Assembly: GCF_001540865.1 (NCBI RefSeq)
Contig: NC_033640.1
Location: 8,699,170 to 8,763,169, forward strand
DNA: 64,000 nucleotides
Origin: Ananas comosus
Taxonomy: Eukaryota; Streptophyta; Magnoliopsida; Poales; Bromeliaceae
Reading direction: 5' to 3'
A model generated the notes under the pieces. The model was not told where the DNA came from and ran no database searches. It worked only from the letters and a program-made list of their open reading frames with translations. Positions 1-11,233 of this stretch are shown here, piece by piece (position 1 is the first letter of the stretch; every line of letters starts with the position of its first letter). The position numbers and the translations under genes were made by a program.

Positions 1-1120
1 ATTACACATTAAGTCACCAACTAATAGTGGGCGACCACATGTGTACTAAAAATTTTGGATGTATCTATTATACCGTAAACATGTATGTACTATCTATTTG
101 ACAATAACATCACATCACAACGGGCTCTCATGAGGCGACGTTGTGCACTAAGGGGTGAACCAATAAAAACTTACCACATATCTATTGAAGATTTGGGCAT
201 AATTGTTTCACATAAAACTTACCACATAAAATTATAGTGGTATAATAAATTATTTAAATATTATATATTATATCATATTTTATTTTATAGAATTAATCAT
301 CAAATACTTCGTCAATTAAATAATATTTTATATGGTGTCTAAAATATTAGTATGCACCGGGTGCACGCAAATATTTCTCCTCTCATCACCAAAACAAGCT
401 CTCAATTTGGCATTAAGTTCTTAACCAATGAAAAATTGCCATGTCTTCAAAATTTTGAACGTGCCCGTCTCACCATAAATCGACTCTAAAATAAACATTA
501 AAGATAAAATTTAAGTCGTATAATAAGTTATTTAAATATTTTGTATTATATCATACTTTATTTTATAGTATATATTAATTATCAACTACTCTATCAATCA
601 TATAATATTTTATGCGGTGAATAAATATTAATACGCAATAGATGCAAGTAAATATTTCTCCTCTCATTTAGAAGTGCCAAAGTCATCTTTATTACACATT
701 AACTCACCAACTAATGGTGGACTACTACATGTGTACTAAAAATTTTGGATGTATCTATTATACCGTAAACACGTATTCTAAAATATATATCAAAAATAAA
801 ATTTTCATAACATAATAAATTATTTAACTATTTTTTATTATATTATATTTTATTTTATCGTATTAATTATCAAATGTTCTATCAATCATATAATATTTTA
901 TATGGTATATAAAAAATTAGTACACACCAAGTGCAAGCAAATATTTCTATTCTCTTTTTGAAGGTGATAAAGTTATATCCATTAAGTTATTAACTAATGG
1001 AGAATTACTATAAATCTACTAAAAATTTTGAATGTACTCATTGCACGGTATACTTACTCTAAAATATATGTGAAAAGAAAATTTCAATAGCATAATAAAT
1101 TATTTGAATATTTTATTATG
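1..1120. repeat. Diverged AT-rich tandem repeat, about four units
   Basis: A unit of roughly 280-290 bp recurs with many substitutions. The block with TTATTTAAATATT and TTTTATTTTATAG starts near 251, 529 and 820, and each copy ends in a CAAATATTTCTCCTCTC-like string near 370, 647 and 937. A second landmark (ATTAAGTCACCAACTAATGG type) recurs near 7, 411, 697 and 980. No coding potential is seen. It may be an old minisatellite or the remnant of a larger repeat cut by the window edge. Confidence 0.6.
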
Positions 1121-1133
1121 CATAGAGCTACTA

Positions 1134-1371
1134 TGCTATTGAAAGTATAGAGAATCTGGTGCTTCTGATTTTTTGGCCTTTAGATCAACCCCTTTGATCA
1201 TTTATAACCCTTTGGATTAATACTATTATCTTGTAGGGATCACTCAACCCTAGGGGTACTACTCAACCCTAAGGGGCACCACAATCATCACAACCGTACA
1301 ATTCTTAATCCAATGGTCCAAAAGTCGAAAGCATCAACTCCTCTATGTTTCCGATAGCATAGTAGCTCTAC
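1134..1371. mobile_element. MITE with AGAGCTACTATGCTAT terminal inverted repeats
   Basis: The left end reads AGAGCTACTATGCTAT and the right end ATAGCATAGTAGCTCT, a perfect terminal inverted repeat of at least 16 bp around a non-coding 238-bp element. A second member with the same ends lies at 34433-34680 inside the KASI gene. A more distant relative, sharing the CATTGGATTAAGAA and AACCCTAGG-type interior, lies near 9045-9310 and 14630-14845. The superfamily is unclear because no clean target-site duplication is visible. Confidence 0.75.
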
Positions 1372-1674
1372 ACTTTCATTATATCATATTATTATAATTA
1401 AGATGGGCCTCTTCATATGTAATATTCAATAAAGACTTCCAATTTTAACATTTTAGTTGAAACTTTTATTTTATAAAATAGCTGCTAAATTATTAGATTT
1501 GATTGAATTTTAAAATAACTACCCGCAGCATTGCACGGATCCATTAACTAGTAAATTAATTATTTAAGCTAAACATATAGGGCCATACACGAACTATCCA
1601 TTTATTTAACTCCACAAATTTTAAAGGACTATTATTTATTTAAAAATTAAATACCCGTATATCTATATTTATCT

Positions 1675-2410
1675 ATATCTATATGTTATTTTTCAAAAAA
1701 TTTGCCATATGACAGTTTCTCCTTTACTCTTACGTTCTCCCCCTCTTTCCATTTCCTGATACTTTGTCTTTCCACCCCCAATCTCTGCCGGATGCTTTGT
1801 CTTATTACTCACACACTTTTCAATTAATGTGTTCGCATGGTCTATTGTTTTTTAAATAAATCACTTTCATAAAAAAAAAAAGAGTAAAATAAAATATCTT
1901 TATATTCTTTTTTCTTATACTATTTGTATTTATTAATGTCTTTTGACAAGTCAAAAAGTTTTAAAATTTTTACTCTATCAATCTTTTGTTTTTTATAATA
2001 TTAGTTCATTGCACTTTTTTTTCTTATACTTTCTATACATACTAATATATTATTCCCCATAAAATTTGTCACATGGCAGTTTCTCCTTCATTCTTACCTT
2101 CTCTCCCCTTTCCATTTCCTGATACTTCGTCTTCCCACCCCCAATCTCCACCGGATGCTTTGTCTTCTCGTTCGTTCACTTTTCAATTGGTATATTTTTA
2201 TTGTTTATTATTATCTAAATAAATTACTTTAGCAAGAAAAAAAGAATAAAACAAGATCTCTTCATACTCTTTTTTTTATACCATTTTTGTTTATTGATAT
2301 ATCATGTTAAGTCAAAAACTTTTAAAATTTTTACTTTATCAATATTCTGTTTTTTATAGTATTTGTCTGCTACAACAAAAGGAAAGCATATTATAAAAAA
2401 TAATAAAATA
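1675..2410. repeat. Direct duplication of about 365 bp upstream of SPC24
   Basis: The segment with CAGTTTCTCCTT, a pyrimidine-rich stretch, CCATTTCCTGATACTT and GGATGCTTTGTCTT starts near 1711 and recurs near 2075. Each copy is followed by an AT-rich tract that also repeats (TTTTAAAATTTTTACT near 1955 and 2319). The arms are clearly homologous but diverged. The duplication lies 250-1000 bp upstream of the SPC24 start codon, so it may be part of the promoter region. No regulatory role is shown. Confidence 0.6.
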
Positions 2411-2563
2411 AATAAAATAAAAACTTTTCAGCTGTCGTTATTTCAAAATGTTGTATAGTTGAGGGTTCTCCATACAATTTTACCCTCTTTTCAAGCACTC
2501 TCCCATTTCCCTCTTCCGCTCCTCTCTCCACTCTTCTCTCCGCCACAGCGCCATTAACAACGA

Positions 2564-2566
<3 letters not shown>

Positions 2567-2601
<35 letters not shown>
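2567..2601 (+). repeat. (CT)n microsatellite in the SPC24 5' leader
   Basis: About 17 CT units lie 66-100 bp before the SPC24 start codon. CT-rich leaders are common in plant genes. Confidence 0.9.
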
Positions 2602-2603
<2 letters not shown>

Positions 2604-2667
2604 CTGGGATTAAGGTGCTGAAAAGTCCAATTTTTACGTGTTTTAGATCGGGATCTAGGGTTTTCCG

Positions 2668-5600
2668 ATGGCGAATTTGGGTAAAAGAGTCGACATCCAG
2701 AGCCTCCTCGCGCTCGGAGATGACCTGATCGGAGTCCTCAAGTCCCAAAAGGACGGGGACGCTCTGATGCAATCGTGCGAGGGCGCGAAGATGCTCCGAT
2801 CCTTCTCGCGCTCGGATGCTCGCGAAATCCATGTCTCTTCGCAGGGTAAGCTTCAATTTCTACCTCTATGTTTTTTAGTTTTTGTTGATTTTTTTCTCCT
2901 CATTATTTATCACAGATTAGGGTTTGTGGTGCTTGAAGCAATAAGATATTGGTAGAAATGTAGGAAGACCCTCTGATTTATGGCCATTTTTGAAATAGGC
3001 CCTTTAACTATTAATCGTATTGATTTGAGTTCTTTTTCTAAGTTATAATGGGAATTACTTAAAATTAATGTCCACATTAGGTCCTAAGGGCATGCTTGAA
3101 GGGAGTAGAGTTGCTTATGACTGTAAATGCACAATTCCGCTCTTTGGTTTGCTGTAAATTAAATTCGTTCGTAACTTTATTTTTTCAAAATGCTGTAATT
3201 GACTTTGCTGTAGTTAGCGCCAAAGTCAATTACGGGAGAAAGAAATAGAAAAAAAAAAAAATAACTGTTGTAATTTTTTTTATCTTCTTATGTGCTAATG
3301 TGAAATTTTTTTTGTAAAATAAACAAACAAAGTGAGATAAATACGGTTCTAAAATTATTGACTTTCTTTCAAACAAATAGCATTAAAAAAAAAAAAAAAT
3401 TATCACCTGAACTTGACTTCAACTGAAAGTCATTTGCAACTTGAAAATAACTTACGGGCAAACAAACAGGCTCTAAGCAGAATTCTATAGTTCCATCGGT
3501 TGAAAAAGCGTTCAACCATTAACATTTGGCAGAATCACTGTTGAATTGAATAAAATCCCTCTTTAATTGATGAAAGAAACTTAATTCAAAAAAAATTTGA
3601 GGGGCCATGTGAATCGAAGGAAAAATAGTAGAGGGTCTATTTCAAAATTGTCTGGGGTCCCTGTACTTTTTTACCTATCATATTTGGCTCAATTAGGGTG
3701 TTTCTCAAGTATAGCTCATTTTCTTAACATTAAGAAATTTGAAAGAGCTTCTTAGTTTCGATGGCTTCTAGTATAATGAGAGTTAGCAACAAGCTTCGAT
3801 TTGTGTTCTTTGCAGTTCTACTAGAAAATTTCTAAGGGGGTGTTTGGTTCCTTGGAAAAGTGTGGGAAACTGGTTTTCGAGAAAAAAAATTTCCATAGAA
3901 ATCACCCTTTTTCACAGTTTTCGTTTTTTGGATAAAAAAGTGAGAAAACAAAAACACTACTTTTTTCCATAAAAATCTGAAAAAGAAATTTCAGAAAACT
4001 ACATTTCCCAGGAATCAAACTGATAGAAAATACTTTTCCAACCAAAATACTATTTTTTGTAATATTTTTTGGGAAACCAAACGCCTCCTAAGCGAAAGAT
4101 GAAATTTCCTCCATTTCAATCAGGTTGCAGACTGCTTTCAAACAATAACTCATCTCACGGGAGAAAACAAATATGCTCCTTTTTCTAGCGTTTTATATGA
4201 GAAATGATCCTTTTATGATTTGCCTGGATGTTCCAACAATTAAAGTAAAGAGATTTTAGGAAAATTAATATTTATTTATTTTTATATAAGAGAGGAAAAT
4301 AAATATTAATTTGTAGAATTTGGCTATCCCGGACTTCAATTTTATAAGCAGTAAAATAATATGATGCACGATAGGATAATAAGATCCTTTGCTGCAATCA
4401 AGTGTCTAAAATGTATTGTCTTGCAGCCATCATTCTGTTGACATTTCTAGTAGAAAAACGTATATTGATTTTTCTTAAATGATAAATAGACTTTTCGTCT
4501 GAATTTATATCCATGTACTTTTGGTCCATTCTCTTTCTCGAAACAATTTCTACTAGTGTTAGCTCAGATCCATTGTGTTTTCCGTCTTTGATCTAGAATT
4601 GCAGTTACTGTAGCAGTAAAAGAAAAAAGAAGAAATTAAAATCTTTAAAATTGCTCTAATTGGAACTAAAATCAATTCCTCGGCAGTTTCAATGGCATTT
4701 TTTGAGCATTTTTTAGTCATGTGTACAAGATTTGCGTTTGATGTTTCTTTCTCTTTCTTGGAAAAAGTACTTACATACACGACATGCGTTTCAATACTAC
4801 TAGTTATTGACTCAAGAATGGTGGTTTATCATATTTCATTTCAGGTGTGTCAAAAAACAATATTTACTATATCGTCTGCCATTCTTTCTTGTCCTTTAGA
4901 ACTTCAATATTTGTGATCCTTTCCAACCATTTTAATATGGTAAAGAGATGGTTCTAGGGGATCTTTGGATGCCAAGTCATTTTCTGCGGCGTGATGGTGA
5001 GGTCCATCAGACCATAATTATAACGTGTAAATATGGAACAAGCCTTTTTGGCCTCCAATATCTTGTTATACCCATTTGCAATCACCAAGTATACATGGGC
5101 TTTCTGACGGTCTCATGAAAAATCCCATTGAATGTCGCACAGTAGTTTGGATTAGTTGTTCAAGAAAATTAGTAGATTATAAAATTCCACATAAACTCTT
5201 CGCATTCTGCATCCTCATCTTACATTATGCTGTTCATGTATATTAACACGAAAAATTCATTCAAAAATCAAAAAACCATCCTAAGATCGAGGTTTGCTTC
5301 GATTTGCAAGCATGTAGCTTCCTAGCAAAATGCTGACTTTTATAATCTCACATTATTTTCCTCTTTCAGAATATCAGGAAAAAATTAGTGCTTGCAAAGA
5401 AAAGATATACAAGGCAGAAAGCGAAACCATTGCTGATGCCGAATTGGACCGTGTTCAGAAAGACCTAGAAGAGGAACTTCAAAATGAGCATTTGCTTCGC
5501 CAGGAGCTAAGATAAGTTTTCATTGTTTTGGTATTAATGCTGGTGAAAAAGTTTATCATTAGGGACTAACATAGATTGCAGTGGGACTAAACTAAAAATT

Positions 5601-6314
5601 ACATGTGCTAACACAAAAATTAGTGACGAGCTTGATGGTTTAGACTGTCAAAGAGCTTCGATTGAAGAGAGGAGGGAAATAATCAAGAAAAAGAAGAAAG
5701 ATATGCTGAGGGCACAGTAAGTATCTAAGCCCCATATTCTATGTGTGCAAAATGTGTCTCTTCTTTCCCATCATGGTATGCTCATCTGCTTTGGTGGTTT
5801 TGACTCATATTCATGTGGACATGGTATAACTAAGATTAGCAAATCCAGGAAACAGAATTTATCAGTTCATCCTTTGAAGGTTACCCAGTAATGGCATTTT
5901 TAAAGTACTGTAATTAATGTCATTCTTAGAAAAGTCTAGCAAATGACCAGTATCTAATGTTTACACATCTGTAGGACATCATGTAGAACAGAGAGAGGTT
6001 TCGAACGTCACCACAGGAGATTGATACCGTCGTCTTTTTGTGCAGAGATTTGCTGTCTATGTGCGCTTCGGTTACAAATATCATCCCAAATCTAGATGAT
6101 CAGGATAAGATTTCTGGCTGTATCCTTCCTACTTCGAATCAAATTTCGCATCTACTTATTTGAATTCTTTTTATATTAAGTTTATCCAGCTCGTGCTAAT
6201 CCTTAAATGCAACCAGATATTGTCGACAAAAACAAGAAAAAGGTTGAGAAATTCGAGTTTGAGCATACATTATCCCCATATGAAGTATGCAACAAGCTTT
6301 GGAAGATGGCATAG
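2668..6314 (+). CDS. SPC24: Kinetochore protein SPC24 homolog (Ndc80 complex), 5 exons
   Basis: Spc24 is a subunit of the Ndc80 complex, which links centromeric chromatin to spindle microtubules. Exons fitted by frame and homology: 2668-2845, 5370-5511, 5615-5716, 6046-6119 and 6217-6314 (stop TAG 6312-6314). They join to 594 nt, 197 aa, the usual plant length. The N-terminal half includes a coiled coil rich in E, K, Q and L (residues about 60-140, with AELDRVQKDLEEELQ and ERREIIKKKKKDMLR). The C-terminal globular part contains NIIPNLDDQDKISG and ends in YEVCNKLWKMA. Intron 1 is 2.5 kb and holds a Tourist-like MITE. Intron 2 has AT-AC ends and intron 4 is U12-type, which is why simple ORF scans break the gene. 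The first exon reads MANLGKRVDIQSLLALGDDL. Identity rests on recalled family features, and the reading frame is continuous through all five exons. Confidence 0.88.
3836..4088. mobile_element. Tourist-like (PIF/Harbinger) MITE, 253 bp
   Basis: The ends are GGGGGTGTTTGG and CCAAACGCCTCC, flanked on both sides by TAA, the usual Harbinger/Tourist target duplication. It sits in SPC24 intron 1. The copy at 9744-9996 is the same insertion in the second haplotype contig, also 253 bp and flanked by TAA. Confidence 0.85.
5512..5614 (+). other. Probable AT-AC intron (SPC24 intron 2)
   Basis: The exon end GAGCTAAG is followed by ATAAGTTTTC, with no GT that keeps the frame: reading on gives TAA at 5513. 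A 103-nt intron starting ATAAGT and ending GCTAACAC rejoins the frame as ...QELR-KISDELD, which fits the expected coiled coil. The donor resembles the U2 consensus GTAAGT with G1 changed to A, not the U12 ATATCCTT. An AT-AG alternative ending at the CAG near 5581 would add about 11 residues. The same ends occur in the second copy (11376-11478). Confidence 0.65.
6120..6216 (+). other. U12-type GT-AG intron (SPC24 intron 4)
   Basis: The donor is GTATCCTTCC, matching the minor-spliceosome consensus (A/G)TATCCTT. The 3' end has TCCTTAA at 6200-6206, about 10 nt before the terminal AG, matching the U12 branch-site consensus and its short spacing. Splicing joins GGC-T to AT-ATT to give KISGYIVDKNKK. 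The intron is 97 nt. The second copy at 12228-12328 keeps both signals. Confidence 0.85.
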
Positions 6315-6494
6315 TGTCGGCATATTCACCAGACGTCCATTTTCGATGTGCCCCTAGTATGCAATTAGCTTCCTGTTTTTATACTTTCGCAATCGAGAAC
6401 AGCCCTATGTACAGTCCACATTCGAGTTCGAAGTTGTTTTCATTCGCATGCTAATTTAGCTATCAGAGAAGAAACATCGTTCGAGTTTCACAAA

Positions 6495-6871
6495 GGCTAA
6501 ATTACAGAAAACTCCCTGTCAAAATCCGATTTTTCACTTTCCCCTCTTGTCATTTAAAAACCTACACTTTACCTTCTTATAAAATGAAAAATATTCACAG
6601 AGGGGTACGGTGTGAACTGTGATGAGAAAATGACCATTTTGGTCCTCACCATTTTGCCCATCACTATGTTCATAGGAGAGAAGGCTGAGGGCATTTTTGA
6701 TATAAAAAAATATATAATAATATTTTATAAACGGAATTCTAACGTATTACTAACGGCAGGGGGTGAAGTGAACATTTTTCATTTTATAAGGGGGTAAAGT
6801 GTCGGTTTTTAAATGACAGGGGGGAAAGTGAAAAATCAGATTTTGACAGAGAGATTTTATGTAATTTAGCC
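6495..6871. mobile_element. Mutator-like MITE, 377 bp, present in only one of the two copies
   Basis: The ends GGCTAAATTACA and TGTAATTTAGCC head long terminal inverted repeats of about 70-100 bp (both carry TGACA and the GATTTTTCACTTTCCCC core). A 9-bp target duplication TTTCACAAA flanks it at 6486-6494 and 6872-6880. Nine bases is the Mutator-superfamily size. The second copy of the region (about 12600-12615) has an empty site with a single flank. It lies just past the SPC24 stop, probably in or near the 3' UTR. Confidence 0.88.
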
Positions 6872-7139
6872 TTTCACAAACTAGTATCTTTGTCTCAGAT
6901 GATTCAGCAAGTTCCAGTTAACCATGTTTAATGCTGTCATTTTTTTCGGATATTTTACTCAGTGTCGTGTTTGCCCAAACTCAATCTTGAATCTTGATCT
7001 TGCACTCTATTATCTCACTTAAATGGCATAATGTTGAGCTACTCTGTACTAATAATAATAATAATATATAAAAAAAAATATTGTGAGACCATTGGGTTAT
7101 TTTCAAATGTAGATTAATTGAATACAGCTCGAAATAGTA

Positions 7140-7535
7140 GATATTTTCCTACAAAGTTCAAATTTTTATTTTTTTCTCTATAAAAGACTTAAAGTTTTCA
7201 AATCTACCCATGTTGTTAGGATTCGTTCAAAAAATATAGTTAATCGTCAATAAAATACTTAATTCTATTTTGTGAATGAGTTAAATTGACCTTTTTACCT
7301 TTTAGATGATATTTCTATATAATTTTAACATCTGGTACTTTAAAGGGTTATATTTTTAAGGGTAAAAATGTTATTTCACTAATCTACTTTTAAAAAATAA
7401 ATATGCTCTAACGGTAACAAATTAGATAGATAAATATGAATATCACTGAACTGTTGTAGAGATAAGAGTGAAAAGTTGGACTTTATAGTGATATATTTGT
7501 TATTAGAGATGTTTATGGGAAGCTGTATGCAATTA
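7140..7535. repeat. Dispersed AT-rich repeat family, SPC24 3' flank copy
   Basis: This stretch carries family marks seen elsewhere in the window: a ...TACAAAGTTCAAATTT-like left part, GTTAGGATTCGTT, AACGGTAACAAA, and a right end GATGTTTATGGGAAGCTGTATGCAATTAACC. The allelic copy is at about 12890-13260. Related copies or ends occur near 33000-33080, 39670-40110, 40560-40680, 41390-41910 and 46090-47055. It is probably a non-autonomous DNA element. No coding sequence is seen. Confidence 0.5.
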
Positions 7536-7779
7536 ACCTTACTTTTTTTAACTCTAACTTATGCCACTATAATTTCTCTAAAAAGTAAGTAACGAGTTTA
7601 AATTCTACATCATAAGAATCATCAAATAGTTTAAATTGAGTGAACTAATAAATTAGATATTATACTAAAGTTATAAATAGAATCAAAATGGACGTTTAGA
7701 TGAGCTCCACACTTCTTTTTATGCTTTGTTTTGCCTTGTTTTGTCTAGTTTTCGGAAGGAGTCCCACTTTGTGTCCGCC

Positions 7780-8010
7780 AAAAAATTCTAGAATGCAATA
7801 CTTACATTGCTAATGTGATATTTTTAACCAATCAAAATTCTTTTATGGTATTCATCCTTTCCATAATGGTGTTTTAAAAAATATTTTTATTGTACTTTTT
7901 TCTCTCAAAAAGAAAAATATAATTTGCTAGGAATAGATGATGTGGTGCAAGTTACACAGTTTATAGTGTCACATGTGTACCGTATCACCAATAACAAACT
8001 AATCATATAT
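7780..8010. repeat. MITE-like repeat (TTCTAGAATGCA ... GTGCAAG ends)
   Basis: The segment starts near AAATTCTAGAATGCA, contains AACCAATCAAAATTCTTTTATGG and AAAATATTTTTATTGTACTTTT, and ends near GATGATGTGGTGCAAG. The allelic copy is at about 13500-13730. An inverted relative lies at about 40800-41010 with the same landmarks in reverse. That copy supports a mobile family rather than gene-flank DNA. Confidence 0.6.
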
Positions 8011-8209
8011 ATATATATATATATTTTTAAAAAGTATAATAAAAATATTTTTTTATTAGCCCATCCTGTATTGAATTTTTTTTTATAAATAATCCTATTA
8101 ATTTTTATAACTGTAAAAATAGTTTTTTTTAAAAAATAATTATAAAAATAGATCTTGCGGTGAATCATTCATCGTATTCATAATTTCTCATTAAGAGGAG
8201 AAAAAGAAT

Positions 8210-8312
8210 AAAAGCGGTGAACCATTCACCACTTTAATCATCGTAAAAATATAAAAAGAAGTGAGAAAAGAAAAAAAACGGTGAATAATTCACCGCTTTC
8301 ACCGTTTTTATA
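8210..8312. repeat. Cluster of GGTGAAT-N-ATTCACC palindromes
   Basis: Short palindromes recur: GCGGTGAACCATTCACC near 8213 and CGGTGAATAATTCACCG near 8279, with a relaxed version at about 8158. The other haplotype keeps one (GGTGAATGATTCACCG near 13877). They sit in A-rich DNA 350-450 bp before the DUF1350 start. Confidence 0.6.
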
Positions 8313-8663
8313 GAAACATATTTATAAATAAAAATTTAATAAATTTATTTTTAGAATAAAATTTTAGGAGGAAACTATTGCACTAAAAAACCATGGTGTA
8401 TTCGTGTATGAATATGAAAAAAAATAATTTTATTGGTGGAAAATGTCTTGTCAGCCTGGTGCATTCCAGACGTTTTTCTAGTGCCCCTGGCGTCACTGGC
8501 GTGGCAGAATGGTGGGCTCAAGTTTCTCTTTCCTCCCGGCTCTTCTACCTCCTTCCCTCCCTTTATTTAACCATTATTTTATTATTAAGCATTAAGCATT
8601 AAACCCCCGATCTCTCTCTCTCTCCCCCACCGCATTCGCATTCGCATTCGCATTCGCATTCGC

Positions 8664-8983
8664 ATGGCTCTTCTTCTCCCTCCTCTTCCTCTCCACTCTC
8701 TTCGTCTCTCCACCTCCCTTTCCCCCTCCTTCTCCTCCAATGGCCGCAACCACCATCCCCACCATCGTTCTCATGTAAGACCCCCAAAACCCTCCCCTCG
8801 CATGGCCTCAATGGATGGCTACCCCCTCGCGCTCCCCTCCGTCCCTCCCCGGCGGCGTCCTCCGTACGTCCGCCGGGGCTCCTGCCTCGTCGTCCCCCCG
8901 CCGTCCCCCGCCCGCAAGCCCTCCGCGGTCGTCAAGTTCCTCGGCGGCGCCTTCGTCGGCGCCGTCCCCGAGCTCACCTACAG
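8664..8983 (+). CDS. DUF1350 protein, first exon only (duplicate haplotype copy)
   Basis: This is a nearly identical copy of exon 1 of the complete DUF1350 gene (14246-14565), ending at the same TACAG|GCACGC junction. The contig stops at the N at 9515, before exon 2, so no further exons can follow. It encodes the putative chloroplast transit region and the start of the domain (KFLGGAFVGAVPELTY). The leader just upstream has five GCATTC hexamers (8632-8662), against three in the other copy. I take it as an assembly duplicate of one allele, not a second gene. Confidence 0.8.
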
Positions 8984-9514
8984 GCACGCCCACCCCCTTT
9001 CCCACCTCCTCCTCCGCTAGAAAAGCTTTTATGTAGAAAATATGAATCGAGCTTCTATGCTTTTAAAAGCACCAATTATTTCTACCTATAGGTTTTCGGC
9101 CATTGGATTAAGAAATGTGCGGTTAAGATAATAGTGGTTTTCTAGGATTGAGTGGGTGGTTGGTTGAATATTATCATCTAGCGGATGGAAATGGTCAAGG
9201 GGAATCTAACGGTGGAAACTTGGAAATGGTTAAGGGCTGAATCTAACGGTGGAAAACTTACGAGCACCAAGTGCTTAGTGCTTTTAAAAGTACCTTAGCC
9301 GGACTCTAGAAAATATAACAATTTGAAAAAAAAATCATTTCGATATAAAATTACTATATGTCCTATATGATATGTAACTCTGTTAGCAAAGCCATGTGAT
9401 GCATTGGACTACGTGCATGAGCCAATGAAATACTTACTTTCGCCTTCTGATTGCCAACGTATTAGCAGCCTTACTGTAACAATATTACGTAACATATCAT
9501 TGGACTACGTGTAT

Positions 9515-9515
9515 N
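9515..9515. other. Single-N contig join with overlapping ends
   Basis: The left contig ends ...GACTACGTGTAT, which matches 15049-15060. The right contig starts TGTGCATCGAAGG, which matches 3608-3620 apart from one base. So 3608-9514 and 9516-15060 are the same locus twice. Confidence 0.85.
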
Positions 9516-11233
9516 TGTGCATCGAAGGAAAAATAGTAGAGGGTCTATTTCAAAATTGTCTGGGGTCCCTGTACTTTTTTACCTATCATATTTGGCTCAA
9601 TTTGGGTGTTTCTCAAGTATAGCTCATTTTCTTAACATTAAGAAATTTAAAAGAGCTTCTTAGTTTCGATGGCTTCTAGTATAATGAGAGTTAGCAACAA
9701 GCTTCGATTTGTGTTCTTTGTAGTTCTACTAGAAAATTTCTAAGGGGGTGTTTGGTTCCTTGGAAAAGTGTGGGAAACTGGTTTTTGAGAAAAAAAATTT
9801 CCATAGAAATCACCCTTTTTCACAGTTTTTGTTTTTTGGATTAAAAAGTGAGAAAACAAAAACACTACTTTTTTCCATAAAAATCTGAAAAAGAAATTTC
9901 AGAAAACTACATTTCCCAGGAATCAAACTGATAGAAAATACTTTTCCAACCAAAATACTATTTTCTGTAATATTTTTTGGGAAACCAAACGCCTCCTAAG
10001 CGAAAGATGAAATTTCCTCCATTTCAATCAGGTTGCAGACTGCTTTCAAACAATAACTCATCTCACGGGAGAAAACAAATATGCTCCTTTTTCTAGCGTT
10101 TTATATGAGAAATGATCCTTTTACGATTTGCCTGGATGTCCCGACAATTAAAAACATTAAAGTAAAGAGTTTTCAGGAAAATTAATATTTATTTATTTTT
10201 ATATAAGAGAGGAAAATAAATATTAATTTGTAGAATTTGGCTATCCTAGATTTCAATTTTATAAGCACTAAAATAATATGATGATGCATGATAAGATAAT
10301 AAGATCCTTTGTTGCAATCAAGTGTCTAAAATGCATTGTCTTGCAGACATCATCCTGTTGATATTTCTAGTAGAGAAAGGTACATTGATTTTTCTCAAAT
10401 GATAAATAGACTTTTCATCTGAATTTATGGATGTACTTTTGTTCCATTGTCTGTCTCAAAACAATTTCTACTAATGTTAACTGAGATCTCTTGTGTTTTC
10501 GTCTTTGATGTAGAATCGCAGTTACTGTAGCAGTAAAAGAAAAAAGAAGAAATTAAATTCTTTAAAATTTCTCTAATTGGAACTAAATCAATTCCTCGGC
10601 AGTTTTGATGGCAATTTTTGGGCATCTTTTAGTCATATGTACAAGATTTGCATTTGATGTTTCTTTCTCTTTCTTGAAAAAAGTACTTACATACATGACA
10701 TGGGTTTCAATACTACTAGTCATTGACTCAAGAATGGTGGTTTATCATATTTCATTTTAGGTGTGTCAAATAAACAATATTTACTATGTCTTCTACCATT
10801 CTTTCTAGTCCTATAGAACTTGTGAATTGTGATCCTTTCCAACTATTTTAGTGTGTTAAAGAGATGGTGCTGGGGGATCTTTGGATGCCAAGTCATTTTC
10901 TGCGGCGTGATGGTGAGGTCCGTCGGACCATAATTATAATATGTAAATATGGAACAAGCCTTTTTGGCCTCCAATATCTTGTTTTACCCATTTGCAATCA
11001 CCTAGTATACATGGGTTTTGTGATGGTCCTATGAAAAATCCCATTGAATGTCGCACAGTAGTTCGCATTCTGCATCCTCATCTTACATTATGCTGTTCAT
11101 GTATATTAACATGAAAAATTCATTCAAAGATCAAAAAACCATCCTAAGATCGAGGTTTGCTTCGATTTGCAAGCATGTAGCTTCCCTAGCAAAATGCTGG
11201 CTTTTATAATCTCACATTATTTTCCTTTTTCAG

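Noticed and set aside
1..1120. Tandem spaced repeats considered as a CRISPR array
   Set aside because: The units are about 285 bp and diverged, the DNA is a plant nuclear genome, and there are no short exact repeats with unique spacers.
8592..8811. Minus-strand frames with runs of ANANAN or ECECEC
   Set aside because: They are the reverse of the GCATTC hexamer repeat and the DUF1350 first exon. Their composition is repeat-driven and there is no gene structure.
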